The position numbers and the translations under genes were made by a program. Positions 13,901 through 26,343 of a stretch of DNA of 64,000 nucleotides are shown one piece after another (the stretch's first letter is position 1; the number at the start of each line of letters is the position of its first letter). Under the pieces are notes generated by a model, which worked only from the letters and a program-made list of their open reading frames with translations, was not told the origin of the DNA and ran no database searches. This DNA comes from Morchella semilibera (lineage: Eukaryota; Ascomycota; Pezizomycetes; Pezizales; Morchellaceae), in NCBI GenBank assembly GCA_009192285.1, contig WBVU01000005.1:3180731-3244730 (forward strand), given 5' to 3'.

Positions 13901-16900
13901 AAATATATCACACTCCAGGGGCAGTTGATTAGTCTATGAAGAGTCAGTAGATATTAGCTATGTTACAATTTGGTTTTGGTTCTATTGGGGAAAGAGAAAG
14001 AGGGGGCGAGGGTGATAGCAAAGAGTTGCCTTAACCGACAATTGCACATACTCTGGGATATAAAGCTTGAGCTGCAGTGCAGAATGGGAGCTTATGAAAC
14101 GAAAATATTCCAGCCAATGAGTAAATCAAATGCGGGTTTAATATACGGAAAACTTACAGGCCCACCGTATTCCATGCATATATACTGCTACACAATCCTA
14201 TGTAGCAGGTATAGCATATACTAATGAACTAGGGCCACAAGGCCTGATAGTACATGAGTAGACAAGTTCATATTACACGATTGTAACGCGTATAGAACAT
14301 ATCGTGGCTGGCTATTAGCCCATATTTGATATATATGTTCTGGCTGCAGCTTGGTGGCGCGCATTGACATCCCCATACCCTAGCCTGGTTACAGTGGCTT
14401 CTGCCACTGGATGTTTTAAATTACTGTTAGAGAATTATGCGTCTATTTGTGCCTATGTATGACAATTGACTTAGCGTCCACACATGTTCTTATCGAAGGA
14501 TTGATATCGAGCTGATATAATGTAGATGGTTCGATCCCACCGTTGACAGATGCTTATGGAAAGGGGTCGTCCCATGTATGACTTTCTTAATGCACTTAGG
14601 GTGCAATATAGGTATTAGAACCTCTTTACAGGTCCCGGCTTGATGGACCCACCTAGAAATATTCTGGAGTTGAGGTGGTTAGGTAGGAAATGCGGATCTG
14701 AAAATGTAGGATTCTTTCTCACCACGCGATATAGTGCACCCGACTTGTACCTCTGTTAGAAGGTTTCTGCACTTTGGCTTTACCTAAGTGATCCATCACT
14801 GCGATATTCAGATGGGTTAAAATGAATAAAGAATTTTTAGATCGTCCAATGATTGGAAAGAACAAACCTCCACAATCACTCAAGATCACTCGGATGGTAT
14901 TTAAGAGCATAAACCTATCCAATTAAGAGCAGATCACTCTCTATCAAGCAGGATATGTGGGTTGGTAAATGAGATTTTCCCCGGGTCAACCAGAGCCAGG
15001 TAACTTTGCCTCCTGCGGCGAGAGACTGAAGTCGTAGTATTAGAGGTCTTAAGCATTTCGGTTGGGTCTGTAACGTGGTGTGGTTAGAAGGTCTCATCTC
15101 GGTTCACTGACATTGCATGAGAAGTGAGACCAAAGCTACGGGAACGGTGAAGACACAGTTGGATCCCACGGATAATGATAGACCCGAAATTGGGGGGCTT
15201 ATGCACGCGTGTGTTAGGGCATCCATGTGATTTCGTGTGCCAAAGCCAATTGGGACGGTTCTTGCGCAATTGGACTATGACAAATTAACTTGGCGCTTTC
15301 ATAGAATTCGAATACAGATTCTTCTTGCACCTGCATCTCCTTAACTAATAGTACGTGGTAGATACATGTAGATACATATGTACTTACATGTACCCAGGGT
15401 GTCGGAAAGTGATGCACATTTGGTGGTTTCATAGCCACACGGGAACCAACCCCCACACCAGGCTATTTCGAGGTAAATATGAGTGTGCAGATACTCTTCA
15501 TCAAGTATATGCTTAGTACTTAGGTATGGTAGAGAAGTTCTGTACGATTTTGTTGTATTGTGATAAAGTATTTGGGCGTTGTCTAGTCAAAATGTACTAC
15601 GGTATTAAGGGTAAGTGAGCAGAACGTAGCAGCGTAAACCACACCGCCGCGTTCTACTCACTTATCCTTAACACTGGAGTACATCACTTTCCAACACCCT
15701 GGGTACATGTACCTACATGTACTCTTCTTACAAAAGAAACCCTCAGTGTAAGCTTCTAGACTACATGTACCTAGCCCACCCTGGTTAGATCACCAGCCAA
15801 GAAGCCTAGAGTTTCTTAGTATTGACCAAGTGAAATAAGGATTGTAAGCTTATTTCAATCACTGGTACTGCGTATTACTACATGTGCCTAACTGTAGGTA
15901 CATTTACGTACTTGAACACCGAAAGCTTAATGGATAAAAACCCAATAATTAAGCTTTGTAATGCTGCAACAGTAGATCCTGAGATATTATACTTTAGTAA
16001 TCCCTGGTCATGATCGGTGTCCATGAACTGCATACATGTATATAACGCGCCCTTTAGAAGACTGTTAAAATCAACACATTGCTTCACGTCTGTTAAGTCC
16101 AGGATAAAACATTATTGTTTGGGTGTTTCTCCAAAAGGAAAGACGTATGCTCAACTCCCGATGTCACCTGTTGTAAGAGAAGACTAAATAACCAGGACGG
16201 CCCGTAGATCCGTCCGTTAATTAAGAGACCTCTTCCCACGCGCGTGCCACACCATAACGTGGGAAAATACATACATTGATTTGCAGGAAGATCTTTTTTG
16301 TATATTGCTTCTAAAAAGATTGACGTTGGATTAAACTTGAATATGAATATGGTAGAGTGTTAAGCTGATCAATAGGTTGGGGGGGGGGGGTTGATTGACA
16401 TAGACAGATTGATATCATCTTAATGTCTACTGCCCCGCATTGCCCCTCATACGACACTCCGGGCCTATAATGCCGAATCACAGTGAGGCACTTTTGGACT
16501 TGGATCATAGGAAAAGGAAAAGGAAAAGGAAAAAAAAAAAAAAAGAAAAAAAAAAAAAAAACAGGGAAAAGGAATAGAAGCCCAAGAACTGCCATTCACG
16601 GGGGCTATCGGCCTTAGCTCCCTTGAATACCAAGCATAACCATTTAGCCCTTTGGGTGTTTATGAAATCCTGGGTCAGTCAGTCTACGTACCGTATTCCC
16701 CGACGCCTTTCCCCGGGCTAAGAAGGTATGCGTTGCATAACTAGCAGGCAAGCATCTCTCTGTTAGTCCATAGCAACGAACAGAAACGACCATAACGGGT
16801 AGAGTCTCCCACCTAACTGGGAAAGAGTAGAAACAAAAGAAATAAACCAAAATTGGCTTTTCTGGATATACTATTTCCCCACCTTATTTATCCATGGCAG

Positions 16901-17131
16901 AAGAGTACCTACATACAGCTGTCTCTTCGTGAAGAGCCAGCCAACTGGCAAGATCGCCGTCATTCCGTTTACGTATACGACACTAATTTGAATCTTTAGC
17001 TTTGAGCTCTAGAAGCTCAATTACTACTTAAGTGTTCACCAATCCACTTCCTATAGGTATAGAACTATCCTATCACTCCATATCGACGCTGTTTCAAATA
17101 TTATAGCTCCAATACTTTTTAAACAGAAAAC
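10912..17131. other. Gene-free region of 6.2 kb between transporter and GH1 gene
   Basis: A-T rich sequence without a credible gene on either strand; open frames are short and motif-free. It contains a 311-bp Tc1/mariner-like MITE (15393-15703), seven or more TACATGTA palindromes clustered at 15363-15770, a perfect palindromic arm pair with two central bases near 13509-13530, and an A-rich tract at 16503-16561. Only the ends of this region can hold the two divergent promoters. Confidence 0.55.
15393..15703. mobile_element. MITE-like element, Tc1/mariner type, TA target duplication
   Basis: The termini are inverted copies that start CCCAGGGTGT and run to about 15416 on the left and 15680 on the right, differing at two positions, both C/T transitions. 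TA dinucleotides flank both ends (15391-15392 and 15704-15705), the signature of Tc1/mariner/IS630 insertion. The termini CAGGGTGTnnnAAAGTnnTG resemble mariner-type ends. A second, nested inverted repeat lies inside (15592-15626 with 15650-15684, five mismatches in 35). No transposase is encoded. The insertion interrupts TACATGTA sequences on both sides. Superfamily assignment is inference from the ends. Confidence 0.65.
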
Positions 17132-18816
17132 ATGACAGCCCTCTCACTTCCAAATGACTTCCTCTGGGGATTCGCTACTGCAAGGTATGGTATATTTTCC
17201 TAGGGTCAAATTCTGTTCATTTATCATCATCTCCGATGTTTACCCTCATCACTGCTCAATCGGACACGTTCTGTTTGTTGCATAATTACTTCAGGACACA
17301 TCTAATGCCTTAAAACAGTTACCAAATTGAGGGAGCTGCCAATGAAGATGGCCGTGGCCCTTCTATTTGGGATACCTTCTCCCATATCCCTGGAAAGACA
17401 GCCGACGGAGGTACCGGCGATATCGCTTGCGACGCCTACCACCGCACTGATGAAGATGTTGCACTACTCAAATCCTCAGGCGCCAAAGCTTACCGCTTCT
17501 CTATCTCATGGTCGCGTGTAATTCCTCTTGGAGGCCGAGATGACCCAGCCAACGAGGCCGGCATTGCATTCTATAAGAACTATGTGGACAAACTGCTTGA
17601 GGCGGGTATCACTCCCTTCGTGACACTGTTCCACTGGGATCTCCCACAGGCGTTACATGACCGCTATTTGGGGATGTTGGATAAGGTTGAGTTTGCAAAG
17701 GACTTTGAGAGATATGCAAGGCTCATGTTCGAGCGCCTGCCGAAGGTAAAGCATTGGATCACACTTAATGAGCCATGGTGCTCTAGTGTGTTGGGATATA
17801 ACACGGGGCTGTTTGCTCCAGGGAGATGCAGTGATAGGACTAAGAGCGATGCTGGCGATTCGTCAAGGGAGCATCTGATTGTCGCTCACAGCCTGTTGCT
17901 GGCACATGGTGCGGCCGTGAAGGCCTACCGTGAGGATTTCAAGCCTAAAGACAAGGGAATTATCGGTGTCACTCTTAACGGTTCGTTATCTTTTCCCCTA
18001 TCGCCCCAAATCCCCCATTGACAGTGTGGTAGGTGACTGGACCGAGCCCTGGGACCCCGCCGACCCCGCCGATGTAGAAGCGGCCGAGCGTAAGCTTGAG
18101 TTTGCAATCTCATGGTTTGCCGACCCTATCTACTTTGGCCGGTATCCCGAAAGCATGCGAAAACAGCTCGGTGACCGGCTCCCCGAGTTCACACCCGAAG
18201 AGATTGCACTCGTGAAGGGCTCCAACGACTTTTATGGAATGAACCACTACACCGCAAACTATATCAAGCATGTAGATACACCCGCAGCGGAAGACGACCA
18301 CCTAGGAAACCTAGAGTGCCACTTTTATAACAAGGCTGGTGACTGTATCGGCCCGGAGACGCAGAGTGTCTGGTTGAGGCCCCACCCAGAGGGATTCAGG
18401 AAATTGCTCATATGGTTGAGCAAGCGCTATGGAAGACCAACGATATATGTAACAGAGAACGGAACAAGTTTGAAGGGCGAGAACGACCTTCCGCTAGAGA
18501 AGATGGTCAATGATGACTTTAGGGCCGAGTACTTTAGAGGATATATCACAGCATTGGCGAGGGCGAGGGTGGAGAGTGACGTGGATGTGAGAGGTTATCT
18601 TGCTTGGTCATTACTTGAGTATGTTTCCCCCCTATACCTTGACCCTATATGTTTCAAAGCTGATTTTTTTCCTGCAGTAACTTTGAATGGGCGGAGGGTT
18701 ATGAGACAAGATTCGGAGTTGTGGCTGTGGACTACAAGGGGGGACAGAAGAGGCACCCGAAGAAGAGTTTCAGGGTCATTGGGGAGGTGTTTAATAATTT
18801 GATCAATAAGGACTAG
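17132..18816 (+). CDS. GH1 beta-glucosidase, intracellular
   Basis: A retaining family 1 glycoside hydrolase that cleaves cellobiose and other beta-glucosides or galactosides, probably in the cytosol because there is no signal peptide. Exons are 17132-17184, 17319-17980, 18033-18618 and 18678-18816, giving 479 residues, the normal length of a single GH1 barrel. The N-terminus [18 protein letters not shown] is the family signature. The acid/base is Glu169 in TLNEPW and the nucleophile is Glu380 in [25 protein letters not shown] and [12 protein letters not shown] are also present. The first intron is 134 nt; the others are 52 and 59 nt. Exon joins recover the motifs exactly (SYQIEG, LNGDWTEPW, LLDNFEW). 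Its neighbours are a sugar permease upstream and a GH2 beta-mannosidase downstream on the same strand, consistent with intracellular oligosaccharide breakdown. Confidence 0.93.
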
Positions 18817-20148
18817 AGCGGTGGAAAGTCATCGCCCCTCACTCTGTTGGTTTCTTTTTCTCTTTTTAAAAAGATTACCGTACTTTAGCTATTCAAACAA
18901 ATATCATTGGTTGAAGAACAAAATAAAGCCCGTTCAGTGCTCTGCTATACTAACTATTGGTAAAATCATCATTTTACTATCAGTAAGTTTTCAAAGAAAA
19001 CATTTAGCGTTGAGGATAGAACTATGATACTTTTGATGAGTGTCATCTGTCAAGTTTTCGGACCTTCTTGTCTTCAATGCCTGTAGCAGGCAACTCCGAG
19101 GCTGTCTATAGGCTAGGGTATATACGTGTTCTCTTCTTCGCATCTTATTTAATCAAGGGCTCAGTTCCTTCTTCTCACCCACTTCAATATTGTCTCTGCT
19201 TTAAAAGTGACCGTGTCTTCAGTATTAATTATCTGTATACATCCAAATATAGGCCAGTCGATTAACGAGTCAGTTGCAAATCCTGAACCGCAATATCCAA
19301 CCATATCTAACCAATTACCCACCAGGTCCTATACTCAATTGAATGTGCTCCACTTCTTACATGAACTAGAACTCGTATTCCGTTGAAAAAGCCTAATCCA
19401 AACGTACCCACTTGTGCGGCCAGTGATAATCCGTGCAGCAAAACGCGCTGTAGTGCATTACAATCCTACATGAGTTTCAATGTTTCCCGCTCTAGCTCCG
19501 CTCACCCACTGGTACGTGTTGATATTAATTTATATTGCAGTATTTTTTCCGTCCCGTACCGGCATTCCTCGAAACCTGGGATTATATGGCGGGACCAAGA
19601 AAAAAAAAACACTATATCTTTAGAACTCCATGGAATTCAATTAACCTAGGGCGCTAGCACATTATGCTCATCAACTCGACGACGTATCGAAATGTCTCCA
19701 CACTACCAGGAGAACCGTGTGACGTCTCCCCCATCCTATGAAAACCCGGCGTCCCAAGGAAAAAAAGAAAAAGAGGCGGCCAGCGGGGAGGGGAAAAGAA
19801 AAAAAAAGAGACGGAATTAAGTGTTCCACCTGGCCGGCCAGTGATGATAGGCCCAAGGGGAGGGGGTGTGATGAGATAGGTACCTGGACTTTAGGGGAAG
19901 TATTTGATGCGCGTCATGAGAAATCACTATCTAGGGGGCCAATCGGAAAAAAAAAAAGGGCATCGATATTGAATTTGGAAGCCAGGGACGATTACGAAAA
20001 AATAAAAAGGCTTTTTTCTTTTTTTTTTCCTTCTCTCTTTAGGGATTCAGCCTGCTAGCTACATATGTACATAGCTGGGGCGGTTGTTATGTGTGATAGG
20101 CAGGGAGAAAGCTAGGAGAACAGCACTCCGCATCATCGTGAACTGTGC

Positions 20149-20149
<1 letters not shown>

Positions 20150-20182
<33 letters not shown>
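20150..20182. repeat. (CTG)11 microsatellite
   Basis: Eleven uninterrupted CTG units, bordered on both sides by TGTGCAC-like sequence. It is not inside a supported coding exon. Confidence 0.9.
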
Positions 20183-20185
<3 letters not shown>

Positions 20186-20426
20186 TGCACTGTTGCTGAT
20201 CCATCAACATCCATCCATCCGCTGGATCATGAGAAATCACTAACGCGGGGAGACGCACCGTGCTTCCGGTTATGCAGGGGTTTGCGGATGAGATGTCTGT
20301 CTCTTTGAGGCTCAATTGCTGGCGTCTTGCTGCCAAGGTGAGGGGAAAGCTGATGGGGCGACGCGTAGAATGGATCAGATTGAGAAATACTAGCCTCCCT
20401 TTCTCGGGGCCGTGTATGTTCGACTC

Positions 20427-20480
20427 CCCTCTTTCTCTCTCTCTTTCTCTTTCTCTCTCTCTCTCTCTCTCTTTTTCTCT
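20427..20480. repeat. CT-rich microsatellite
   Basis: Interrupted CT dinucleotide tract of about 54 nt (TTTCTCTCT units). Confidence 0.85.
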
Positions 20481-22135
20481 ATGCGGCCCGTATGCTCGTT
20501 CATGTGGAGTGAGAAGGGGGAGCCGAATCCCGACTGCAGAAACACGTGAGGCATCCCAAGCTTGTGATTCGGCCACTTCCGAAACCCAATCCCCCCCTCC
20601 TCCTTGCGGCTCCGAGGGATCAGATCAGTCAACTGTCATTGACTATGATACCGATAACTAACAACAGACAGACAGCTATTTCTGAAGGTATTCATACATA
20701 TATACAGCAAAGCAGTATTTTTTTTATGGCAGTGATGTATTGAAATGCAATTGGATTGAATTGAATTGGATTGAATTAGACCTTTTATGGTATGGATGGT
20801 AAGGTACGAATGGTATGGCTTCCTTCCCTCCCCCCTCCCCCCTCCCCTAACCTGCCTAGCTTACCTATTACCTACTTCATCCAGTTTTGCTTGCCTGTCT
20901 AACTGCTGGCCCTTCACCGCACACCGCACACCGCCAGCTAAGTAAACCAGCTAGGTGTCTGTCCGTCCGTGTCCGTGTCCGTGTGTGCACTGTTCGTTCC
21001 CCCGGTATTATTCACGGTAGTTGCAATTGGGCAGACACAATCATAACCAACCACCACCGCCTCCACTACGCATTTTCTCAAACAGATCAAATGCTTGAAG
21101 TTCCTACTTTCGAGACATTTCTCGATCTGATCTTATTACCCGCATCCTTCGTCTCACCCGAGGGAGCATTTCTTTGTTTGGGGAGGGAGCTATGCAGTCC
21201 TCTCTCTCTCTACACCGCCGCCGGTGAGAAAGAAGAAGGGGGTGGAAAAAAAAAAAAAAACAAGACATTTTATACTCAACTAGAGCTCGTGCATATGTAT
21301 ACGGATCTCACCCAGGAGGGAGAGGGCGGTGAACATTGACTGCATACTTGCTTTGTGGTAAAGGAAGGAGGAGAGGCCGAAAAAGTGGGTACCTACATAC
21401 AGTACAGTACTGTACGTATCATGTATGTACTATGGTGCCCTACTACTACTACTTACTACCTACATTGCATAGCCGTTCAGGCGACAAGAACAATTGCTGC
21501 CCTTTGCTAGCTAGAAGGCCGGGATTATTATTGACGGGCTGCTGTACCCCCTCCTCACTCCCTCCTCTCCGTTTCAATTATCATGTAGCCCCCCCCCCCC
21601 CACGCCCGCCTTAAACCCCCGCCGAGAGAAAAAGCTGCTAGCTGGAGTAGAGTAGTAGTTTAGTAGCTGTAGTAGTAGCTGTAGTAACAGTAGTGGGTAG
21701 TTAGGTGGATGTAGGTTAGCTTCCAGGTCTGGGATATTTACGAACAGCTTGTACAGTTCACATCCACCCCACCGGTGCACCCCCCCCCCCTCCCCTCCCC
21801 CATACTTTACCATACCCGCCGAGACAGCCTAGCTAGCCGTGCTTGAGATTCTCCCCTTACCGCCCCATTGCACTGCACCTGCCCACCTTGTCCCCCCCCC
21901 CTCATTCAATCCCTCCCTCTTCTCATCACATCACCTCGTTTTTTATTAAAGAAGATCAGGCTACACAGGGTACTATACACACACACACATAGCTAAGCAA
22001 TTGCAATATTGGGGTCTTGTCCTGGGTAAACAAGTCGTGTGCCGCCAAAATTGTTTGTGTGTGAGCCCTTCCGGCCTTCCAGAGCGAGAGAAAGCGCAAA
22101 AAGAGCTTTTTGCCAGAAAGACAGAACCCACACAG

Positions 22136-22160
22136 AAAAAGAGAGAGAGAGAGAGAGAGC
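22136..22160. repeat. (GA)n microsatellite in the leader region of the beta-mannosidase gene
   Basis: About eleven GA units roughly 260 bases before the mannosidase start codon, followed by a CCA repeat near 22240-22263. Both may lie in the 5' untranslated region. Confidence 0.8.
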
Positions 22161-22416
22161 TGTTGAGCAGCATATAACCCCACCGCCATACCTCATGACG
22201 ACTCCTCCCAATTCCCGCAAACACCACAAACAACTCCATAACCACCACCACCACCACCACCATTACCACAACCCTACCTACGACCCCACAAGCTTTAATC
22301 CCTCCTCCAGCTTGCACATCCAGCTGCACGTTTCCTCCATTCCATCACCCCTCACCCCACTGCGCCCCTCACCGCTGTCGTCGTCGTTATCACCGCCGCT
22401 GCCGCCGTTGCCCACC

Positions 22417-25400
22417 ATGGCCGCCGCCCCAAAATCCGTAACAACCATAGCATCGAACTGGGAGTTCAAGCAGGCCGACAAGCCCGACAATGCCTTCCTC
22501 CCCGTCGCACAGTTCCCCACAAACGTCCACCTGGACCTCCTACACCACAAAATGATCGCCGACCCCTTCTTCGCCAAGCAGGAGCTCGACTGCCAGTGGG
22601 TCGGCGAGAAGGAGTGGGTCTACCGCACAACCTTTTCCGCACAGAAGCCGGCAGCGGCGGAGCGCAAGGAGCTGGTCTTTGAGGGGCTAGATACCTATGC
22701 GCGCGTCAAGGTCAATGGCACGGAGGTGCTCAGCACGGGTAACATGTTTGTGGAGTACCGTGTCGATGTTGGGGGTGTGCTGAAGAATGGGGAGAATAAG
22801 TTGGAGATACTGTTTAGGAGTGCGTTCTTGGAGGGGAAGAAGGTGCAGGAGGCGGAGAAGGAGCATCATTGGGGTTGTTGGAACGGAGATGCGAGTAGGT
22901 TGGCGGTGAGGAAAGCGCAGTATCATTATGTAGGTTCATCCCATCTTTTTTTTTTTTTTTTCACTCTCTTCTTCTGGGGGGGGTGGGGTTTATTTTTTGG
23001 TTGTTGGTGCAGTGATCACCACTGTCTCCTCCACCCAACAACATCAACAACAACATCGATCATCATCATCATCATCATAATCATCATCAAAAGCGCTGAT
23101 CGTCACCGCCATTTCCCTCTTCTGAACAAAGCCAAGACATCAAATCATTCCTCCATTCGGGGTTCTTACCGATTTAATTACCGATGCTAACCACTTTCAT
23201 CTCTTTGTTACACAGGGCTGGGATTGGGGTCCAACCCTCTTGACTTGCGGTCCCTGGCGTCCCGTAACTCTCGAAACTTACACCACACGTATCTCCAACC
23301 TTCGCATCACCACAAGTCTCAATGAGTCTCTCAGCTCTGCAACTATCACCGCCAACACTTCCCTCGAGGGCTACACCGCAACGTCAGCAACCTCGCTTCA
23401 CTACACCCTCACCTCCGCCACAGGCGCTACCGTGGCCCAGGTGCAGGCTCAGTGCGATGGCGGGGATGAAGTGGCGGCATTGACGGTTGAGAGACCGGAG
23501 CTGTGGTGGCCCCATGGCTACGGGGAGCAGACGATGTATAGGTTCAAGGCGGAGCTGAGGGACGCAAGTGGGGTGCTTGTGGATTCCGTCACAAAGACGA
23601 TCGGAATAAGGACTGTGAAGGTCGTCGAGAGGGAGTTGAAGGATCAGCCAGGGACGTCCTTCTTCTTTGAGGTGAATGGAGTGCCAATCTTTTGCGGAGG
23701 GAGTAATTGGATCCCCGCGGATAACTTTATCCCAAGGATCAGTGATGCAAAGTATAGAGAGTGGCTGCAGCTGCTGAAGGATGGGAATCAGATTATGGCC
23801 CGGTAAGTTGTACTCTTTCCTTCTCTCCCTCTCTCACTCATACTCGTTCTTTCTCTCTCTCATACTCACACACTCTCGCTCTCCCACCCACAACCACATC
23901 CACCCTTCCTTCATGGGTGATCACTCGGCTAACGAACCACCCTAAACACAGTGTCTGGGCCGGCGGTATCTACGAGCAAGATGTCTTTTATGACACTTGT
24001 GACGAGCTCGGCATTCTTGTCTGGCAAGACTTTGCCTTCGGTTGTGGCAACTACCCCGCCCATATGCCTTCATTCCGCGAGGCTATCCGAGAGGAAGCCA
24101 TATACAACGTCCACCGCCTGCATACCCACCCCTGCATCGTCCTATGGGCCGGAAACAATGAGGACTACCAGTACGCCGAGTCCATCGAGCCTAGCCACCT
24201 TGGCTACGACCCCTCTGACCCCAACCCCGAAAACTGGCTCGCTTCCGGCTTCCCCGCCCGCTACCTCTACGAGAAGCTCCTCCCCGAGGTGGTCGCCGAG
24301 TACGGTGCCGGTGTCACCTACCACCCCGGATCCCCCTGGGGCGGTTCCTCCACGCGTGACCAGACCGTCGGTGACATCCACCAATGGAATGTCTGGCATG
24401 GTACTCAGGAACCGTACCAGAACTTTGACCGTCTCGGCGGCCGCTTCGTCTCTGAGTTTGGCATGGAAGCATTTCCGCACATCAAAACCATAGACTCATA
24501 CCTCCCCGAAAACTCGCCGGACCGCTACCCACAGAGCGCAACAGTCGACTTCCACAACAAGGCCGACGGCCACGAGCGCCGCCTCGCCCTCTACCTTGTC
24601 GAGAACATCCGCTACTCCTTTTCGCCCCTGGAGGCATACGTCTACGCCACGCAGCTGATGCAAGCCGAGTGTCTATCCACCGCGTACCGCCTATGGCGCC
24701 GCGAGTGGAAAGGACCTGGCCGCGAGTACACCGCTGGCGCCCTCGTGTGGCAGATCAACGACTGCTGGCCCGTGACCAGCTGGGCCATCGTCGACTACCA
24801 CCTCCGGCCCAAGCACGCCTACTTCGCCATTAAGCGCGAGCTTGCGCCACAAGTTGTGGGGCTCAAGCGCGTGCGTGTGGAGACTCCGCGCGACCCGTGG
24901 ACGCGCGTGGACATCGACGTCGAGCACAAGCTGCAGGTGTGGGCTGGCACGTTTTCTCCCACGCCGGTGCGGGGCGCCCGCGTCGTCGTGCGCAGCTGGG
25001 ACGTGGTCTCTGGCGAGAAGCTGACGGACGAGGTGATTAAGGACGGGTTGGACCTCGAGGAGAACCGGAGCGTCGAGATCGCGGAGCTGCGTCTGCCCGG
25101 GTGGAACGGGAAGGATGGCGGCGAGCGGGAGGTTGTGGTGGCCGTATACCTAGAGAAAGACGGGGAGGTGCTGGCACGAAGGGTCAGCTTTGCTGAGCCG
25201 CTCAAGTAGGAACCCTCCCACCACAGTAAGCTGCGTGAAGAGCTAGAGTTTTGCTAATAGGGGAATGAAATAGATACGTAAATCTCCAAAAGCCCAAGTC
25301 CCTAAAGACAGAGGTGTCCGGCGACACCGTCCGCATCAGCGCCGACGTCCCCGTGAAGGGCCTGGCCCTCGAGACGAGCAAGGACGGCGTCGTGTGGCAG

Positions 25401-25493
25401 GATAACCTCGTCGACCTCGTCCCCGGCGAGGTCGTTGAGGTTGTAGGGCGGGGGTTGGACGGCGGTGAGGTCACTACTAGATACCTCCTGTAA
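22417..25493 (+). CDS. GH2 beta-mannosidase, intracellular B type
   Basis: A retaining exo-beta-mannosidase that removes terminal mannose from manno-oligosaccharides. Exons are 22417-22929, 23216-23802, 23952-25205 and 25274-25493, giving 857 residues, the usual size of fungal type B enzymes. The start ATG sits in an ideal context (CCCACCATGG) and no signal peptide follows, so the enzyme is probably cytosolic. Landmarks are VRKAQYHYGWDWGP across intron 1, WAGNNED with acid/base Glu437, and SEFGMEAFP with nucleophile Glu535. WQINDCWPVTSWAIVDY is also seen. Intron 1 is long (286 nt) and holds a poly-T run and CAT/CAA repeats. Exon 3 runs into a TAG at 25207, but a 68-nt intron avoids it and joins AEPLK to YVNLQKPKSL; the last exon supplies the C-terminal beta-sandwich ending RYLL. 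Confidence 0.93.
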
Positions 25494-26109
25494 GTGTAGT
25501 GGGGGCGGGTGGGGGACAGAAAATTGATGTGTGGGGACACTTTTTTTGTATATTCTTTTTTATATATATATCTTTTTTTGTGTTTTTTCTTTGTAAAAGA
25601 ACTTTGGTTTTATGTGGCTATGGATATATCTATATGGTTACTGTGTTTCACTGTGCGTGCGTGTGTTGAGAGTGGTAAATACATGTGGACATTGTAGGTT
25701 ATAGATATATATGTAAAGTACCTACAAGTAGCTTTTCCGTCCGTATCTTTACGTACGTACGAATCTTTTTAATTCCCACCCAAAACCCTCTCGAGGGCTA
25801 GGGTTTCTTCCTACGAGGTTGCGTCAAGTCGACCCCTAACCCTCCCCTCCCCTCTTCTCCGTGGGAAGGTCGTGGGGGTTTACGGGTGGGGCCGAGTGAT
25901 GGGTTGTGTCTAAGAGGCCTATCTGATCTTATCTACTGATACTGCATGCAGCCCGGGGCATCTGTCGGCGCGATGACTTTGGGTTGTACTCTATATACAT
26001 ATGTACAATATGTACTTGTGCGGGGGGGTGTGTGCGTGTAGGTACATACATGTAGTTTTGACTGTGCCGGTGCATGGTCACATTTTGGTGGGTACCTTAC
26101 ATGTCCTTC

Positions 26110-26218
26110 ATACTCGGGTCAGGCAAGAAGAACCTGAACATAAAAACGCGCTAGCAGGGGTCAAATTGGTTACTACCAGAAAAAAGATGTTCAGGTTCTT
26201 CTTGCCTGACCCGAGTAT
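26110..26218. repeat. Perfect 32-bp inverted repeat with 45-nt loop
   Basis: Arms 26110-26141 and 26187-26218 are exact reverse complements, beginning ATACTCGGGTCAGG on the left. The arms do not extend further. A transcript would fold into a stem typical of microRNA-like precursors. Equally it may be a very young hairpin MITE. No target-site duplication is obvious. Confidence 0.8.
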
Positions 26219-26343
26219 CTACATCTAAGACAGACGTCCTAGATAGAGTACAGCACATCTCTCTTCATCTATGATCTTTTTTTTTTTCACCGCCAACGGA
26301 TGTACATATCGGGGCAGGTAAATACTCTACATACATGTAGTAC

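Larger units (their letters stand above)
18817..22416. other. Gene-free region of 3.6 kb, rich in microsatellites
   Basis: No gene recognised. The right-hand part should carry the promoter and a long pyrimidine-rich leader of the beta-mannosidase gene. It contains a CTG repeat, a CT repeat, a GA repeat, a CCA repeat near 22240-22263, poly-C runs near 21589 and 21781, and a GTA-rich stretch at 21640-21705. The frame upstream of the mannosidase start is open back to 22039 but is low-complexity. Confidence 0.55.

Noticed and set aside
14526-14545. GGTTCGATCCC resembling a tRNA B box
   Set aside because: No matching A box, anticodon arm or acceptor stem could be built around it.
22039-22416. In-frame 5' extension of the beta-mannosidase
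   Set aside because: The extra 126 residues are low-complexity (His, Pro, Ser, Arg-Glu runs from microsatellites), while the ATG at 22417 has an ideal context and family-like N-terminus.
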